Below are positions 51,971 to 59,734 of a DNA stretch of 64,000 nt, piece by piece. The notes beneath the pieces were generated by a model that was not told where the DNA came from, did no database searches, and worked only from the letters and a program-made list of their open reading frames with translations. The translations under genes and the position numbers were made by a program. Origin of the DNA: CAYQJS01 sp964417895 (lineage in GTDB: Bacteria; Chloroflexota; UBA6077; SHYK01); contig CAYQJS010000024.1 in the NCBI GenBank assembly GCA_964417895.1, positions 9,422 to 73,421 on the forward strand, read 5' to 3'. The number at the start of each line of letters is the position of its first letter. Position 1 is the stretch's first letter.

Positions 51971-54900
51971 ATGGGGCTCACGAGACTAGCGATCGACCGA
52001 CCGCTCACGGTGCTGATGGGCATTCTTGCCATCGTCCTGCTGGGTGGGGTTGCGTACACGTACCTGAAGATCGATCGGCTGCCGCCGCTTAACTTCCCGG
52101 TCGTGTTCGTATCGGTGACGTATCCGCTGGCGGCCGCGCAGGACGTCGAGCAGCTCGTCACCAAGCCCATCGAGGACGCCGTCGCTGGAGTGGCGGGGAT
52201 CGCGGAGATCTCCTCGACGTCTTCGGAGGGCCAGGCCAACGTCCGCATCCGGTTCGTGGAGGATGCGGACCTCAACCTTACGGCTCTGGAGGTCGAGCGC
52301 CGTGTGTCTGGCATCCGCAACCGTCTGCCGGCGGAAGCGGGCGTCCCATCCGTGCGGAAGGCCGACCCCAACGCCCAGGCCATCATGAACATCGCCCTCA
52401 CCGGCGCTCCTCTTGACGAGCTCTTCGACCTGGCCACGACCCAGCTCCAGCCGGCCCTTCAATCCGTGCTCGGCGTCGCCACCGTCAACGTCAGCGGTGG
52501 GCTCCAGCGTGAGATCCAGGTGAAGGTCGACTACGCCAGGCTGGCCGCTTACAACCTGACGGTGACCCAGGTCGCCACCGCCCTCGCGGCGGCGAACGTC
52601 AGCAACACCGTGGGCTCCGGCGAGCGGGGCACGCAGCTGCTCGATATCCGCACGGCTGGCCGCTTCGAGACCCCGGCGGCCATGCGCGACGTGGTGATCG
52701 CGCAGATCGCCGCTCCGGCCGCTACAGCTTCCGGCACCGGCGGCGCAGTGCTCCTGAGGGACGTGGCGACGGTGGAGGAAGGGTACAAGCCCCGTCGGCA
52801 GATTCAGCGCCTCAACGGGCAGGAGGCGGTTGGCCTCTCCATTGTCAAGGAAGGCAACGCGAATGCTCTCCAGGTCGCCGACGATGCGCGCGAGACCCTC
52901 GAGCGATTGGAGGGGATCCTCCCCGCGGGGACCTCAGTCCTGATCCGCAACGACTCATCAGTCTATACGCGCTCCTCGCTCCACGCCGTCCAGTTCGATC
53001 TCGTCTTGGCCATTCTGCTGGTCGGGTTCGTCGCGCTGCTGTTCCTCCACGCCTGGAAGAACGTCGTCATCATTCTGTTGGCCATTCCCACGAGCATGAT
53101 CAGCACGTTTCTCTTTATGTTCATCGCCGGCTTCACCCTCAACGTCATGACGCTCATGGCACTCGCGTTGATGGTGGGCATCCTGGTGGATGCCTCCATC
53201 GTCGTGATCGAGAACATCCACCGCCACTTGCGGATGGGGGAGACGCCGCGCGAGGCGGCGCTCCGCGGCCGCTCCGAGATCGGTCTGGCGACCGTGGCCA
53301 TTGCCCTTGCCGACGTTGTAGTGTACGTGCCCATCGCCTTCATGTCGGGTACCGTGGGCCAGCTCTTTCGGCAGTACGGGCTCACCGTGGTGGCGGCCAC
53401 GGTGTTCTCGCTGATCATCTCGTTCACGTTAACCCCCATGCTCGCATCGCGCTGGCTCTCCCATGACACGGAGGGGAAGTCGCCGCTCGCCCGCTTCGGT
53501 CGCTGGTGGGATGCCAGGTTCGATCGCCTTGCGTCGGCCTTGGAGAATCTCGTGCCGCGCGCCATCCAGCACCGCTGGTTCGTCGTGGCCGGGAGCCTGG
53601 TGCTGGTCATGGCGGCGGCATCCTTGATCCAGTTCCGGCTCGTGGGCAGTGAGTACGTGCCGGCAGAAGACGACAGCAACTTCTCGGTCAACATGCGGAC
53701 GCCGCCGGGCACGACGCTGGAGGCCGCCGATCGATCGGCGCGCCAGCTGGAAGAGGCCCTCCAGCGCGTCCCCGAGGTTGTGGCCGTGTTCAGCTCAGTG
53801 TCGGGCGCTGGCGTCGGATTTGGCGGAGGGGAGAGCAGAGCGAACATCACTGTGCAGCTCGTCCCGAAGCAGGAGCGCGACCGATCTGTCTTCGACGTCA
53901 TGACCGAAGTTCGCCAGATGGGCCGGCAGATCCCCAACGTAACCGTGTCATCAAGTGTATCCAGCCCCCTGGGCGGCGGTGGCGGTAACAACGTGAACAT
54001 CAACGTGAGCGGCCCGGAGGTCGACGTCGTGACCCAGGCCGCGGCGCAAGTGCAGCGGGCAGCCTCCGACGTCCCCGGGCTCGTGGACGTCCAGAACCAG
54101 GGTACGGCAGCGCGACCGGAGCTTCACATCGTTCTCGACAACGTCCGTCTCGCTCAGCTCAACGTCACCGCGCAGCAGGTGAACGATGCCCTGCGGACGA
54201 CGCTGGGAGGACGCGTCGTAACGGTGCTCCGCCCCACGGGCAAACCGCAACAGGACATCACCCTGATCGCCAGCGATGTGGACCGGACCGATTTGACGAA
54301 CCTGGCTTCGATCCCCATCCGCGGTGGAGCGCTGCAAGGGAACCAGCAGGCGGTGGTGACCCTCGGCCAGGTGGCGACTCTCAGCTCTGGCTCAGGACCC
54401 ACCGAGATCAACCGCGTGGACCGCAACCGAACTCTGGAGCTGCGGGGAACCGTGCAGGGGCGGCCGCTCGGCGATGTCTCCACCGACCTACGGGCAGCCG
54501 TCGACTCGGTCGCTCTTCCGCCGGGCTATTCGGTCTCGCTGCGCGGCTCTGTGAACCAGCTCAACAGCGCCCTGGCGGCCTTGGGGCAGGCGATGATCCT
54601 GGCCCTCATTCTCGAGTACATGCTGCTGGTCGCCCTGTACCAGTCGTGGTTCTACCCCCTGGTGCTGCTGTTCGCGGTTCCGCTGGGGCTTGTCGGCTCG
54701 CTGTTCGGCCTGTGGGTCACGGGCAACACCATCAACATCTTCTCACTCATTGGCTTGATCATGGGCTTCGGCCTGGTGGCCAAGAACGGGATCTTGCTGG
54801 TGGATTTCACCAACATGCTGCGCGCTGGCGGGCTCGATCGTACCCAAGCGCTGGCTCAAGCGGTACGGACGAGGCTGCGTCCCATTCTGATGACGTCGGC

Positions 54901-55231
54901 GACGATGGTATTCGGGATGTTTCCCCTCGCGCTCAAGCTCGAGGCTGGTGCAGAATCGCGTGCTCCGATGGCTGTGGTCGTGATTGGCGCCATCGTGACG
55001 TCGACCGCACTGGCAGTCATGGTGATCCCGGCCGTGTACACGCTGTTCGACGACCTCCAAGGGCTTCTCGCTCGCCGGCCCGCGCCGCGGCGGGTGCCCG
55101 AATACGCTCCTGCGCCGGTACCAGCTCTCGCGTTGGATGGCGCCAACGGACATCGCGACGGCGAGCGGCAACCTGAGAGGGAAGCGCCGGCCCGGCCGCC
55201 CATCGGCACCCCTGGGGGCCAGCCGGCGTAG
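51971..55231 (+). CDS. RND-superfamily efflux transporter (HAE1/AcrB type)
   Basis: A 1086-residue transporter. LTRLAIDRPLTVLMGILAIV, PLNFPVVFVSVTYPLAAAQD, IQRLNGQEAVGLSIVKEGNA, the TM4 region MVGILVDASIVVIENIHRHL (20 residues), RPILMTSATMVFGMFPLALK (20 residues) and the second porter domain are in the order of AcrB. In TM4 the usual D-D pair of the proton path is D-A. Two large periplasmic loops are complete. No outer-membrane channel gene is adjacent. Substrates are unknown; multidrug or lipid export are both common for the family. Confidence 0.9.
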   Translation: MGLTRLAIDRPLTVLMGILAIVLLGGVAYTYLKIDRLPPLNFPVVFVSVTYPLAAAQDVEQLVTKPIEDAVAGVAGIAEISSTSSEGQANVRIRFVEDADLNLTALEVERRVSGIRNRLPAEAGVPSVRKADPNAQAIMNIALTGAPLDELFDLATTQLQPALQSVLGVATVNVSGGLQREIQVKVDYARLAAYNLTVTQVATALAAANVSNTVGSGERGTQLLDIRTAGRFETPAAMRDVVIAQIAAPAATASGTGGAVLLRDVATVEEGYKPRRQIQRLNGQEAVGLSIVKEGNANALQVADDARETLERLEGILPAGTSVLIRNDSSVYTRSSLHAVQFDLVLAILLVGFVALLFLHAWKNVVIILLAIPTSMISTFLFMFIAGFTLNVMTLMALALMVGILVDASIVVIENIHRHLRMGETPREAALRGRSEIGLATVAIALADVVVYVPIAFMSGTVGQLFRQYGLTVVAATVFSLIISFTLTPMLASRWLSHDTEGKSPLARFGRWWDARFDRLASALENLVPRAIQHRWFVVAGSLVLVMAAASLIQFRLVGSEYVPAEDDSNFSVNMRTPPGTTLEAADRSARQLEEALQRVPEVVAVFSSVSGAGVGFGGGESRANITVQLVPKQERDRSVFDVMTEVRQMGRQIPNVTVSSSVSSPLGGGGGNNVNINVSGPEVDVVTQAAAQVQRAASDVPGLVDVQNQGTAARPELHIVLDNVRLAQLNVTAQQVNDALRTTLGGRVVTVLRPTGKPQQDITLIASDVDRTDLTNLASIPIRGGALQGNQQAVVTLGQVATLSSGSGPTEINRVDRNRTLELRGTVQGRPLGDVSTDLRAAVDSVALPPGYSVSLRGSVNQLNSALAALGQAMILALILEYMLLVALYQSWFYPLVLLFAVPLGLVGSLFGLWVTGNTINIFSLIGLIMGFGLVAKNGILLVDFTNMLRAGGLDRTQALAQAVRTRLRPILMTSATMVFGMFPLALKLEAGAESRAPMAVVVIGAIVTSTALAVMVIPAVYTLFDDLQGLLARRPAPRRVPEYAPAPVPALALDGANGHRDGERQPEREAPARPPIGTPGGQPA

Positions 55232-55242
55232 GCGCGCTGGCC

Positions 55243-55521
55243 TCAGCAGCCCCCAGCCATCGCCGGGACTATCGAGATCTCGTCGCCAGCCTTGAGCTCC
55301 GTCTGCACGCCTTGCAGGAAGCGGATGTCCTCACCGTTGACGAAGAGGTTGACGAAGCGCTGGACTTCACCGCCGCCGTCGAGGATGCGGCCGGCGATGC
55401 CGGGAAATCGTGCTTCCAGGTCCGTGATGCACGCACCGACGTCTTCTCCGGCAGCAGTCACGTCGGACTGGCCGCCAGTCAAGGCACGCAGTGGTGTGGG
55501 GATGCGGACGCGAACGCTCAT
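55243..55521 (-). CDS. MoaD/ThiS-family sulfur carrier, GGC-terminal
   Basis: A 92-residue beta-grasp protein (VRVRIPTPLRALTGGQ, FVNLFVNGEDIRFLQGVQTE, KAGDEISIVPAMAGGC). It resembles the CysO-like protein at 46.9 kb in length and central NGEDIRFL/NDEDIRFL. The C-terminus is GG followed by Cys. It is the last gene of thrC-NIL-MoaD, separated from the NIL gene by a dispersed repeat. In this context a role in homocysteine or methionine sulfur transfer is suggested. Confidence 0.85.
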   Translation of the reverse strand: MSVRVRIPTPLRALTGGQSDVTAAGEDVGACITDLEARFPGIAGRILDGGGEVQRFVNLFVNGEDIRFLQGVQTELKAGDEISIVPAMAGGC

Positions 55522-55540
55522 TTGCCCCCCTCAGCCCCAC

Positions 55541-55602
55541 TGTCATCCTGAGCCGCCGGCGAAGGATCTCCCGGAAAATGCTTCGCTTCGCTCAGCATGA
55601 CA
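55541..55602. repeat. Dispersed palindromic repeat, copy 2
   Basis: Ends TGTCATCCTGAGC and GCTCAGCATGACA are inverted repeats with one mismatch. GAAGGATCTCCC lies inside. It is related to the copy at 8065-8150 and separates the NIL and MoaD-like genes. Confidence 0.85.
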
Positions 55603-55611
55603 GCGGCGTTT

Positions 55612-55854
55612 TCAGCCAGCGATGATGTCGCCCTCGACGGGGTCAACGCGGATGCCGCGTCTCATCGCCCAGTCGATGGCGCGGTCGATTTCGTCGTCCT
55701 CACCCGTCAACTCCAGGTAGAGCCAGCCGGAGTCTCCCGAGATCTCGCCGCCGCGGATGTTGGTGACGACGTCGAACTGCTTGCCCATGGTGTAAACGAT
55801 GGGCTCGGTAACGAGGTCCGCGGGAAAGAACAGGCGGATTCGACGCTTCGCCAT
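55612..55854 (-). CDS. NIL-domain protein
   Basis: An 80-residue protein. IRLFFPADLVTEPIVYTMGK (20 residues), VTNIRGGEISGDSGWLYLEL (20 residues) and RGIRVDPVEGDI follow the NIL domain (as at the C-terminus of MetN), a ferredoxin-like fold. Stand-alone NIL proteins occur with threonine synthase and sulfur-carrier genes and have been linked to homocysteine formation from aspartate semialdehyde in anaerobes. It starts 18 nt after the thrC stop. Confidence 0.85.
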   Translation of the reverse strand: MAKRRIRLFFPADLVTEPIVYTMGKQFDVVTNIRGGEISGDSGWLYLELTGEDDEIDRAIDWAMRRGIRVDPVEGDIIAG

Positions 55855-55872
55855 GAATCCTCCACAGGGCGG

Positions 55873-57123
55873 CTACGAGAGGGCGGGCACTTCTTCAGGC
55901 TTGAGCGGCATGGCCGCCTCGAAGTCGGCCATGCTGGCGCGAATCGTGAGCGGCTCCGGCAGGCTCCCCGCGACCGCCTCGGGCGTCTTCAGCCCGTTTC
56001 CGGTGACATACACGACGACCGTCTCGTCTGGATCGAGGGCGCCCGCCTCGGCCATCTTCTTCAGGACGCCCACGCTCACCCCGCCTGCCGTCTCGCCGAA
56101 AATGCCTTCAGTTTGGGCCAGTAGCCGAATGCCTTCGACGATCTCCTCATCCGTCACCGAGCCCGCGAGCCCTTCCGTTTCTTTGATGACTTTCAGGCAG
56201 TAGTAGCCATCCGCCGGGTTGCCGATCGCGAGCGACTTGGCGATCGTGGAGGGCTTTACCGGCTTGATGAGCATGCTGTTGGCCTCGTGGGCCGTGACGA
56301 TGGGCGAGCACCCCGCGGCCTGTGCGAGCCCCATACGCGGCCGCGCCGGCGGTATCAAGCCCACCCGGACGAGCTCCTCGAAGCCCCGAGCGATTCTGGT
56401 GAAGAGCGCGCCGCTTGCGGTGGGCACGATCACAGTGTCCGGCGCCCTCCATCCGAGCTGCTCGGCTACCTCGAAGGCGAGCGTCTTGCTGCCCTCCGCG
56501 TAGTACGGGCGCAGGTTGATGTTGACAAAAGCCCAGCCGTAACGGTCCGCGATTTCGGCGCAGAGACGGTTGACATCATCGTAGTTGCCCCGAATGGCGA
56601 CCAGGGTGGGCGAATACACACCGATATTGGTGATCTTGCTCGCCTCGAGGTCCGAAGGGATAAACACGACGCAACGCATCTGGGCCTTCGCGCCATGAGC
56701 GGCGACCGACGCTGCCAGGTTGCCCGTCGAGGCGCACGCAATGGTGTCGAAGCCGAAAGCCCGCGCTTTGGTGGCCGCCACGGTCACGGGGCGGTCCTTG
56801 AACGAGAAGGTCGGGTTTACGGTGTCGTTCTTGACGTACAGGTTGCGCAGGCCCAGCATGCGGCCCAGGTTCTCAGCCTTAAGGAGCGGCGTGTAGCCGG
56901 TCTGGATGTCGACGATTGGCTCATCGCCTATCGGGAGCAGCTTGCGATAGCGCCAGACCGTCGTCGGCCCCCGCTCGATCTCCTCGCGCGAGATGTCGTG
57001 GCGGATCGCGTCGTAGTCGTAGGCGACCTCCAGCGGTCCGAAGCAGAGCTCGCACACGTGCAACGGCGCGAGATCGTATATCTCACCGCATTCGCGACAA
57101 ACGAGGCCTCTGACGTACCCCAC
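55873..57123 (-). CDS. thrC: Threonine synthase
   Basis: A 416-residue PLP enzyme converting O-phosphohomoserine to threonine. An N-terminal Zn-ribbon-like part (CRECGEIYDLAPLHVCELCF, 20 residues) is followed by IQTGYTPLLKAENLG, NPTFSFKDRPVTVAATKARA (20 residues; PLP Lys), ACASTGNLAASVAAHGAKAQ (20 residues), and late GVFGETAGG-like GIFGETAGGV. The GTG start (VGYVRGLVCREC) is where family homology starts; a longer frame would include repeat DNA. It heads thrC-NIL-MoaD. Confidence 0.93.
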   Translation of the reverse strand: MGYVRGLVCRECGEIYDLAPLHVCELCFGPLEVAYDYDAIRHDISREEIERGPTTVWRYRKLLPIGDEPIVDIQTGYTPLLKAENLGRMLGLRNLYVKNDTVNPTFSFKDRPVTVAATKARAFGFDTIACASTGNLAASVAAHGAKAQMRCVVFIPSDLEASKITNIGVYSPTLVAIRGNYDDVNRLCAEIADRYGWAFVNINLRPYYAEGSKTLAFEVAEQLGWRAPDTVIVPTASGALFTRIARGFEELVRVGLIPPARPRMGLAQAAGCSPIVTAHEANSMLIKPVKPSTIAKSLAIGNPADGYYCLKVIKETEGLAGSVTDEEIVEGIRLLAQTEGIFGETAGGVSVGVLKKMAEAGALDPDETVVVYVTGNGLKTPEAVAGSLPEPLTIRASMADFEAAMPLKPEEVPALS

Positions 57124-57129
57124 CGGTCT

Positions 57130-57260
57130 TTCTCCAGAACCGCACCCGCCTTCACTCCTCCCCCAACATGAGGAAGGTCGGGGAGGGGCCCCACCAAAAA
57201 CCCCCTTCCATTCGTAAGGGAAGGGGGCACAGTTCGACTGGCGCCTTCCCTTATCTCCTC
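57130..57260. repeat. Palindrome-rich repeat region
   Basis: Within the 386-nt gap between thrC and asparaginase: CTCCTCCCCCAACATGAGG, GGTCGGGGAGGGG and CCCCCTTCCATTCGTAAGGG with GAAGGGGG form inverted-repeat hairpins, related to the CCCCTTCAGGGGG element at 59.9 kb. From 57260 to 57509 nothing else is recognised. Confidence 0.6.
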
Positions 57261-57509
57261 CGTGTGCATCAGGGTCGTGTTGCAACCACGATCCTGGCGC
57301 ACCTGAGCGGAATTGGCACCGTTCCCGCGTCGCTGGCGTGCGGCGAGGGAGGTTGCCGGGCTTCAGTGGGCCGGATCCCTCCACCACTCCTGATAAGGGC
57401 GGACCGTTATGTAGTTGTTCGCGCAATCATAGCAGATTCTCCGACGAGTGTCGGAGGCTCCGGCAGCCCTCCCGCGGGCGCCGAAGGGGAATCCGCTACA
57501 CTCCGAGCC

Positions 57510-58508
57510 ATGAGCGCAACCAGGCCTACCGTCGTCGTCATCACCACGGGCGGGACGATCGCATCCCGGCGAGACCCGTCCACTGGCGGCGTGGTCCCCA
57601 CCCTCGGGGGCGAGGAGCTCGTGCGCGCCGTACCCGGGCTGGCGGAGGTTGCCAGCGTGGAGGTCCAGGCCTACGGCAATGTCCTGGGGCCCGCGCTGAC
57701 TCCCGACGACCTCTTCACCATCGGGCGCCAGGCAATGCACGCGCTCGCGCGCGACGAAGTCGCCGGCGTCGTGGTGACAGCCGGTACCGGCATCATCGAG
57801 GAGGGGAGCTACCTCTGCGACCTGCTGGACACGGGCCCAAAGCCCATCGTATGGACTGGCGCTCAGTTCAGCGCCGACATGTGGGACACGGACGGCCCGA
57901 GGAACCTCCTCAACTCCGTGCGCGTCGCGATTTCTCCGGACACCCGCGAGCTGGGCGCGGTGGTGTGCTTCAACCAGGAGGTCAACGCGGCTCGGGACGT
58001 CGTCAAGCATCACAAGACCAACGTCTCGACCTTTACGTCGCTCGACATCGGCATCCTCGGCCGGGTGGACGAGGACCGGGTGACGGTGGTCCGTCGCCCT
58101 GCGAGGCGTCGCTCGTTCACCGTCGATCGAATCGAGCCCAACGTTGATTTGGTCAAGCTGGTCGCCGGTTCGGACGATCGCTTCTTCACCGCCTCTATCG
58201 CCGCGGGGGCGAGAGGGATCGTTGTCGAGGCGTTCCCCGGGGTCGGCATCGTCTCCCCTGGGGCGCTGAGGGGCATCGTTGCCGCGCGGGAAGCGGGGGT
58301 TCCCGTCGTGCTGGCTACCCGCTCAGTGCAGGGGCGAACGATTCCGAAGTACGGTGGGCAGATCGGGGCCCGGGACCTTCTGCCGCTGGGGGTGATCCTC
58401 GCCGGTGACCTCGTCCCCACCAAAGCGCGCATTCTGCTGATGGTGTTGCTTGCCCTCACGCAGGACAACGATGAGCTGAGGGAGCTCTTCGCGGACGCAG
58501 CTCCATAG
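57510..58508 (+). CDS. L-asparaginase (type I/II family)
   Basis: A 332-residue asparaginase. VVVITTGGTIAS with the nucleophile Thr is present near residue 13, as are MWDTDGPRNLLNSVRVAISP (20 residues), GARGIVVEAFPGVG and VVLATRSVQGRTIP. The second active-site segment, normally T-x-GTDT, reads TAGTGIIEE (about 90-98), so the catalytic Asp of that motif is replaced by Gly. It may hydrolyse another amide or be weak. ATG follows the family's N-terminus; a longer frame is unlikely. An asparaginase II-family fragment follows 92 nt later. Confidence 0.85.
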   Translation: MSATRPTVVVITTGGTIASRRDPSTGGVVPTLGGEELVRAVPGLAEVASVEVQAYGNVLGPALTPDDLFTIGRQAMHALARDEVAGVVVTAGTGIIEEGSYLCDLLDTGPKPIVWTGAQFSADMWDTDGPRNLLNSVRVAISPDTRELGAVVCFNQEVNAARDVVKHHKTNVSTFTSLDIGILGRVDEDRVTVVRRPARRRSFTVDRIEPNVDLVKLVAGSDDRFFTASIAAGARGIVVEAFPGVGIVSPGALRGIVAAREAGVPVVLATRSVQGRTIPKYGGQIGARDLLPLGVILAGDLVPTKARILLMVLLALTQDNDELRELFADAAP

Positions 58509-58599
58509 AGCGAAGCTGGTCGCCCGGGCAGTAAGATAGCCACCGCCCCGGGGCGGCCGCGACCTATGGCACGAAATCCGGGGCGATCACCGCCACGGT

Positions 58600-58803
58600 G
58601 TGATCCGCGGAGGGCATCTGGAACCGGTCCGGCTCGGGGAGTTCACCCGCGGCGGTCAGATGGAGTCGACGCATTTCGGCTCCATCGCCGTCGCCGATGC
58701 CGATGGCCGCCTCGTAGCGAGCGTTGGCGACCCGCGGCGTATCACGTTCATGCGCTCCTCCGCCAAGCCGTTCCAAGCGATGGCCGTAGTCGAGACCGGT
58801 TGA
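58600..58803 (+). pseudogene. Truncated asparaginase II (pfam06089-type) gene
   Basis: A 67-codon frame that starts at GTG and stops at TGA. EPVRLGEFTRGGQMESTHFG (20 residues) and RRITFMRSSAKPFQAMAVVE (20 residues) are the N-terminal part of the asparaginase II family, normally about 330 residues. The remaining 260 or so residues are absent. The gene breaks off just before a toxin-antitoxin pair, so insertion or deletion at that point is likely. Confidence 0.75.
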
Positions 58804-58818
58804 TGCTATGATGCTGAT

Positions 58819-59061
58819 ATGAAGCGCACTTCTATTATTTTGCCGGAGAGGCTGGCCGTTCTCGTCGACCGTGAACGGCGACGGCTCGACGTCTCCACGG
58901 CGCACCTTATCCGCAGGGCGCTCGAGGTGTACTTCAACCTAGACGGGTCAAACTCCAAGGCCCTGCCCTTCATTGGCATCGGAGCGAGCGGATCTCACGA
59001 CACGGCTCGTCGGATCGACGAGATTCTGAGCAAGGAGTGGAGCACTGATCGCAATTGTTGA
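58819..59061 (+). CDS. Ribbon-helix-helix antitoxin (VapB/CopG-like)
   Basis: An 80-residue protein. KRTSIILPERLAVLVDRERR then LDVSTAHLIRRALEVYFNL is an RHH/CopG DNA-binding module; the tail (HDTARRIDEILSKEW) should bind the toxin. It starts 16 nt after the broken asparaginase frame and overlaps the PIN-domain gene that follows. The pair forms a type II toxin-antitoxin module. Confidence 0.85.
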   Translation: MKRTSIILPERLAVLVDRERRRLDVSTAHLIRRALEVYFNLDGSNSKALPFIGIGASGSHDTARRIDEILSKEWSTDRNC

Positions 59062-59458
59062 CAGTGGGCCGCTCTATGCCGCTGTCGACCGCGACGATCA
59101 GGACCACGAGCGGGCCGCCGCCGCACTTCAATCATCCGAATTCGAGCTTGTCATTCCGGCGCTGGTCGTCGCTGAAGTCACCTACATCATCGGGAGTCGC
59201 CTGGGTCCGGATATGGAAGCGCGTTTTCTTGAGAGTTTCGTGCGCCTCGATGTGGTCGCGCCCGATCCCGAAGACTGGTTGCGAATCGCAAGCCTGGTGC
59301 GGCAGTACGCTGACTTCCCCCTCGGTGGCACCGACGCCTCGGTGATTGCGCTCGCAGAGCGCCTGGATACCGATGTCGTGATGACCCTGGACCGCCGCCA
59401 TTTCAGCGCGGTCAGGCCACGGCACTGCGCCGCTTTCCGGCTGGTGCCCGACCTCTGA
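59045..59458 (+). CDS. PIN-domain toxin (VapC-like)
   Basis: A 137-residue PIN-domain ribonuclease. The acidic site is D6 (IVDSGPLY), E44 (VAEVTYI), D97 (GGTDASVIALAERL) and D116 (MTLDRRHF), complete for VapC. No ATG, GTG or TTG lies at the expected start: after an in-frame stop at 59027-59029 the first usable codon is CTG (59045), 7 nt after AAGGAG. A GTG-like or ATG start exists only far inside (ATG 59213), after D6 and E44. The frame overlaps the antitoxin by 17 nt, as usual for VapBC. Confidence 0.8.
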   Translation: MIAIVDSGPLYAAVDRDDQDHERAAAALQSSEFELVIPALVVAEVTYIIGSRLGPDMEARFLESFVRLDVVAPDPEDWLRIASLVRQYADFPLGGTDASVIALAERLDTDVVMTLDRRHFSAVRPRHCAAFRLVPDL

Positions 59459-59487
59459 CGCTTTCAGGCGCCGGAGCTGGCTTTAGC

Positions 59488-59625
59488 TCAGGCTGGCGCT
59501 CCCTCCGTCACGTCGAAGGCCTGCCCGTTCACTTTCACTGTTAGCTCGCACGGCGTGGGGTACCGAATGGCTCCCATGGCACGGTTGGGATCGGCCGCGG
59601 GCTCCATGCGATCTCGGTCCTCCAT
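59488..59625 (-). other. Small open frame of doubtful status
   Basis: A 45-codon frame (MEDRDRMEPAADPNRAMG... then CELTVKVNGQAFDV) in the 276-nt gap before the sugar dehydrogenase. The last strand resembles the first strand of small 2Fe-2S or beta-grasp domains, but nothing else supports it. It may be a remnant or chance. Confidence 0.2.
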
Positions 59626-59734
59626 GGTTGCTTACACGCTGACTTCCTGGCTCCTGCCTAGCGTACGGGGCAGCGCCGCTAACGGTCAAAACGGCGAGCG
59701 GACCAGAGGGGTTTGGTGCGCTACCATTTCGGCG

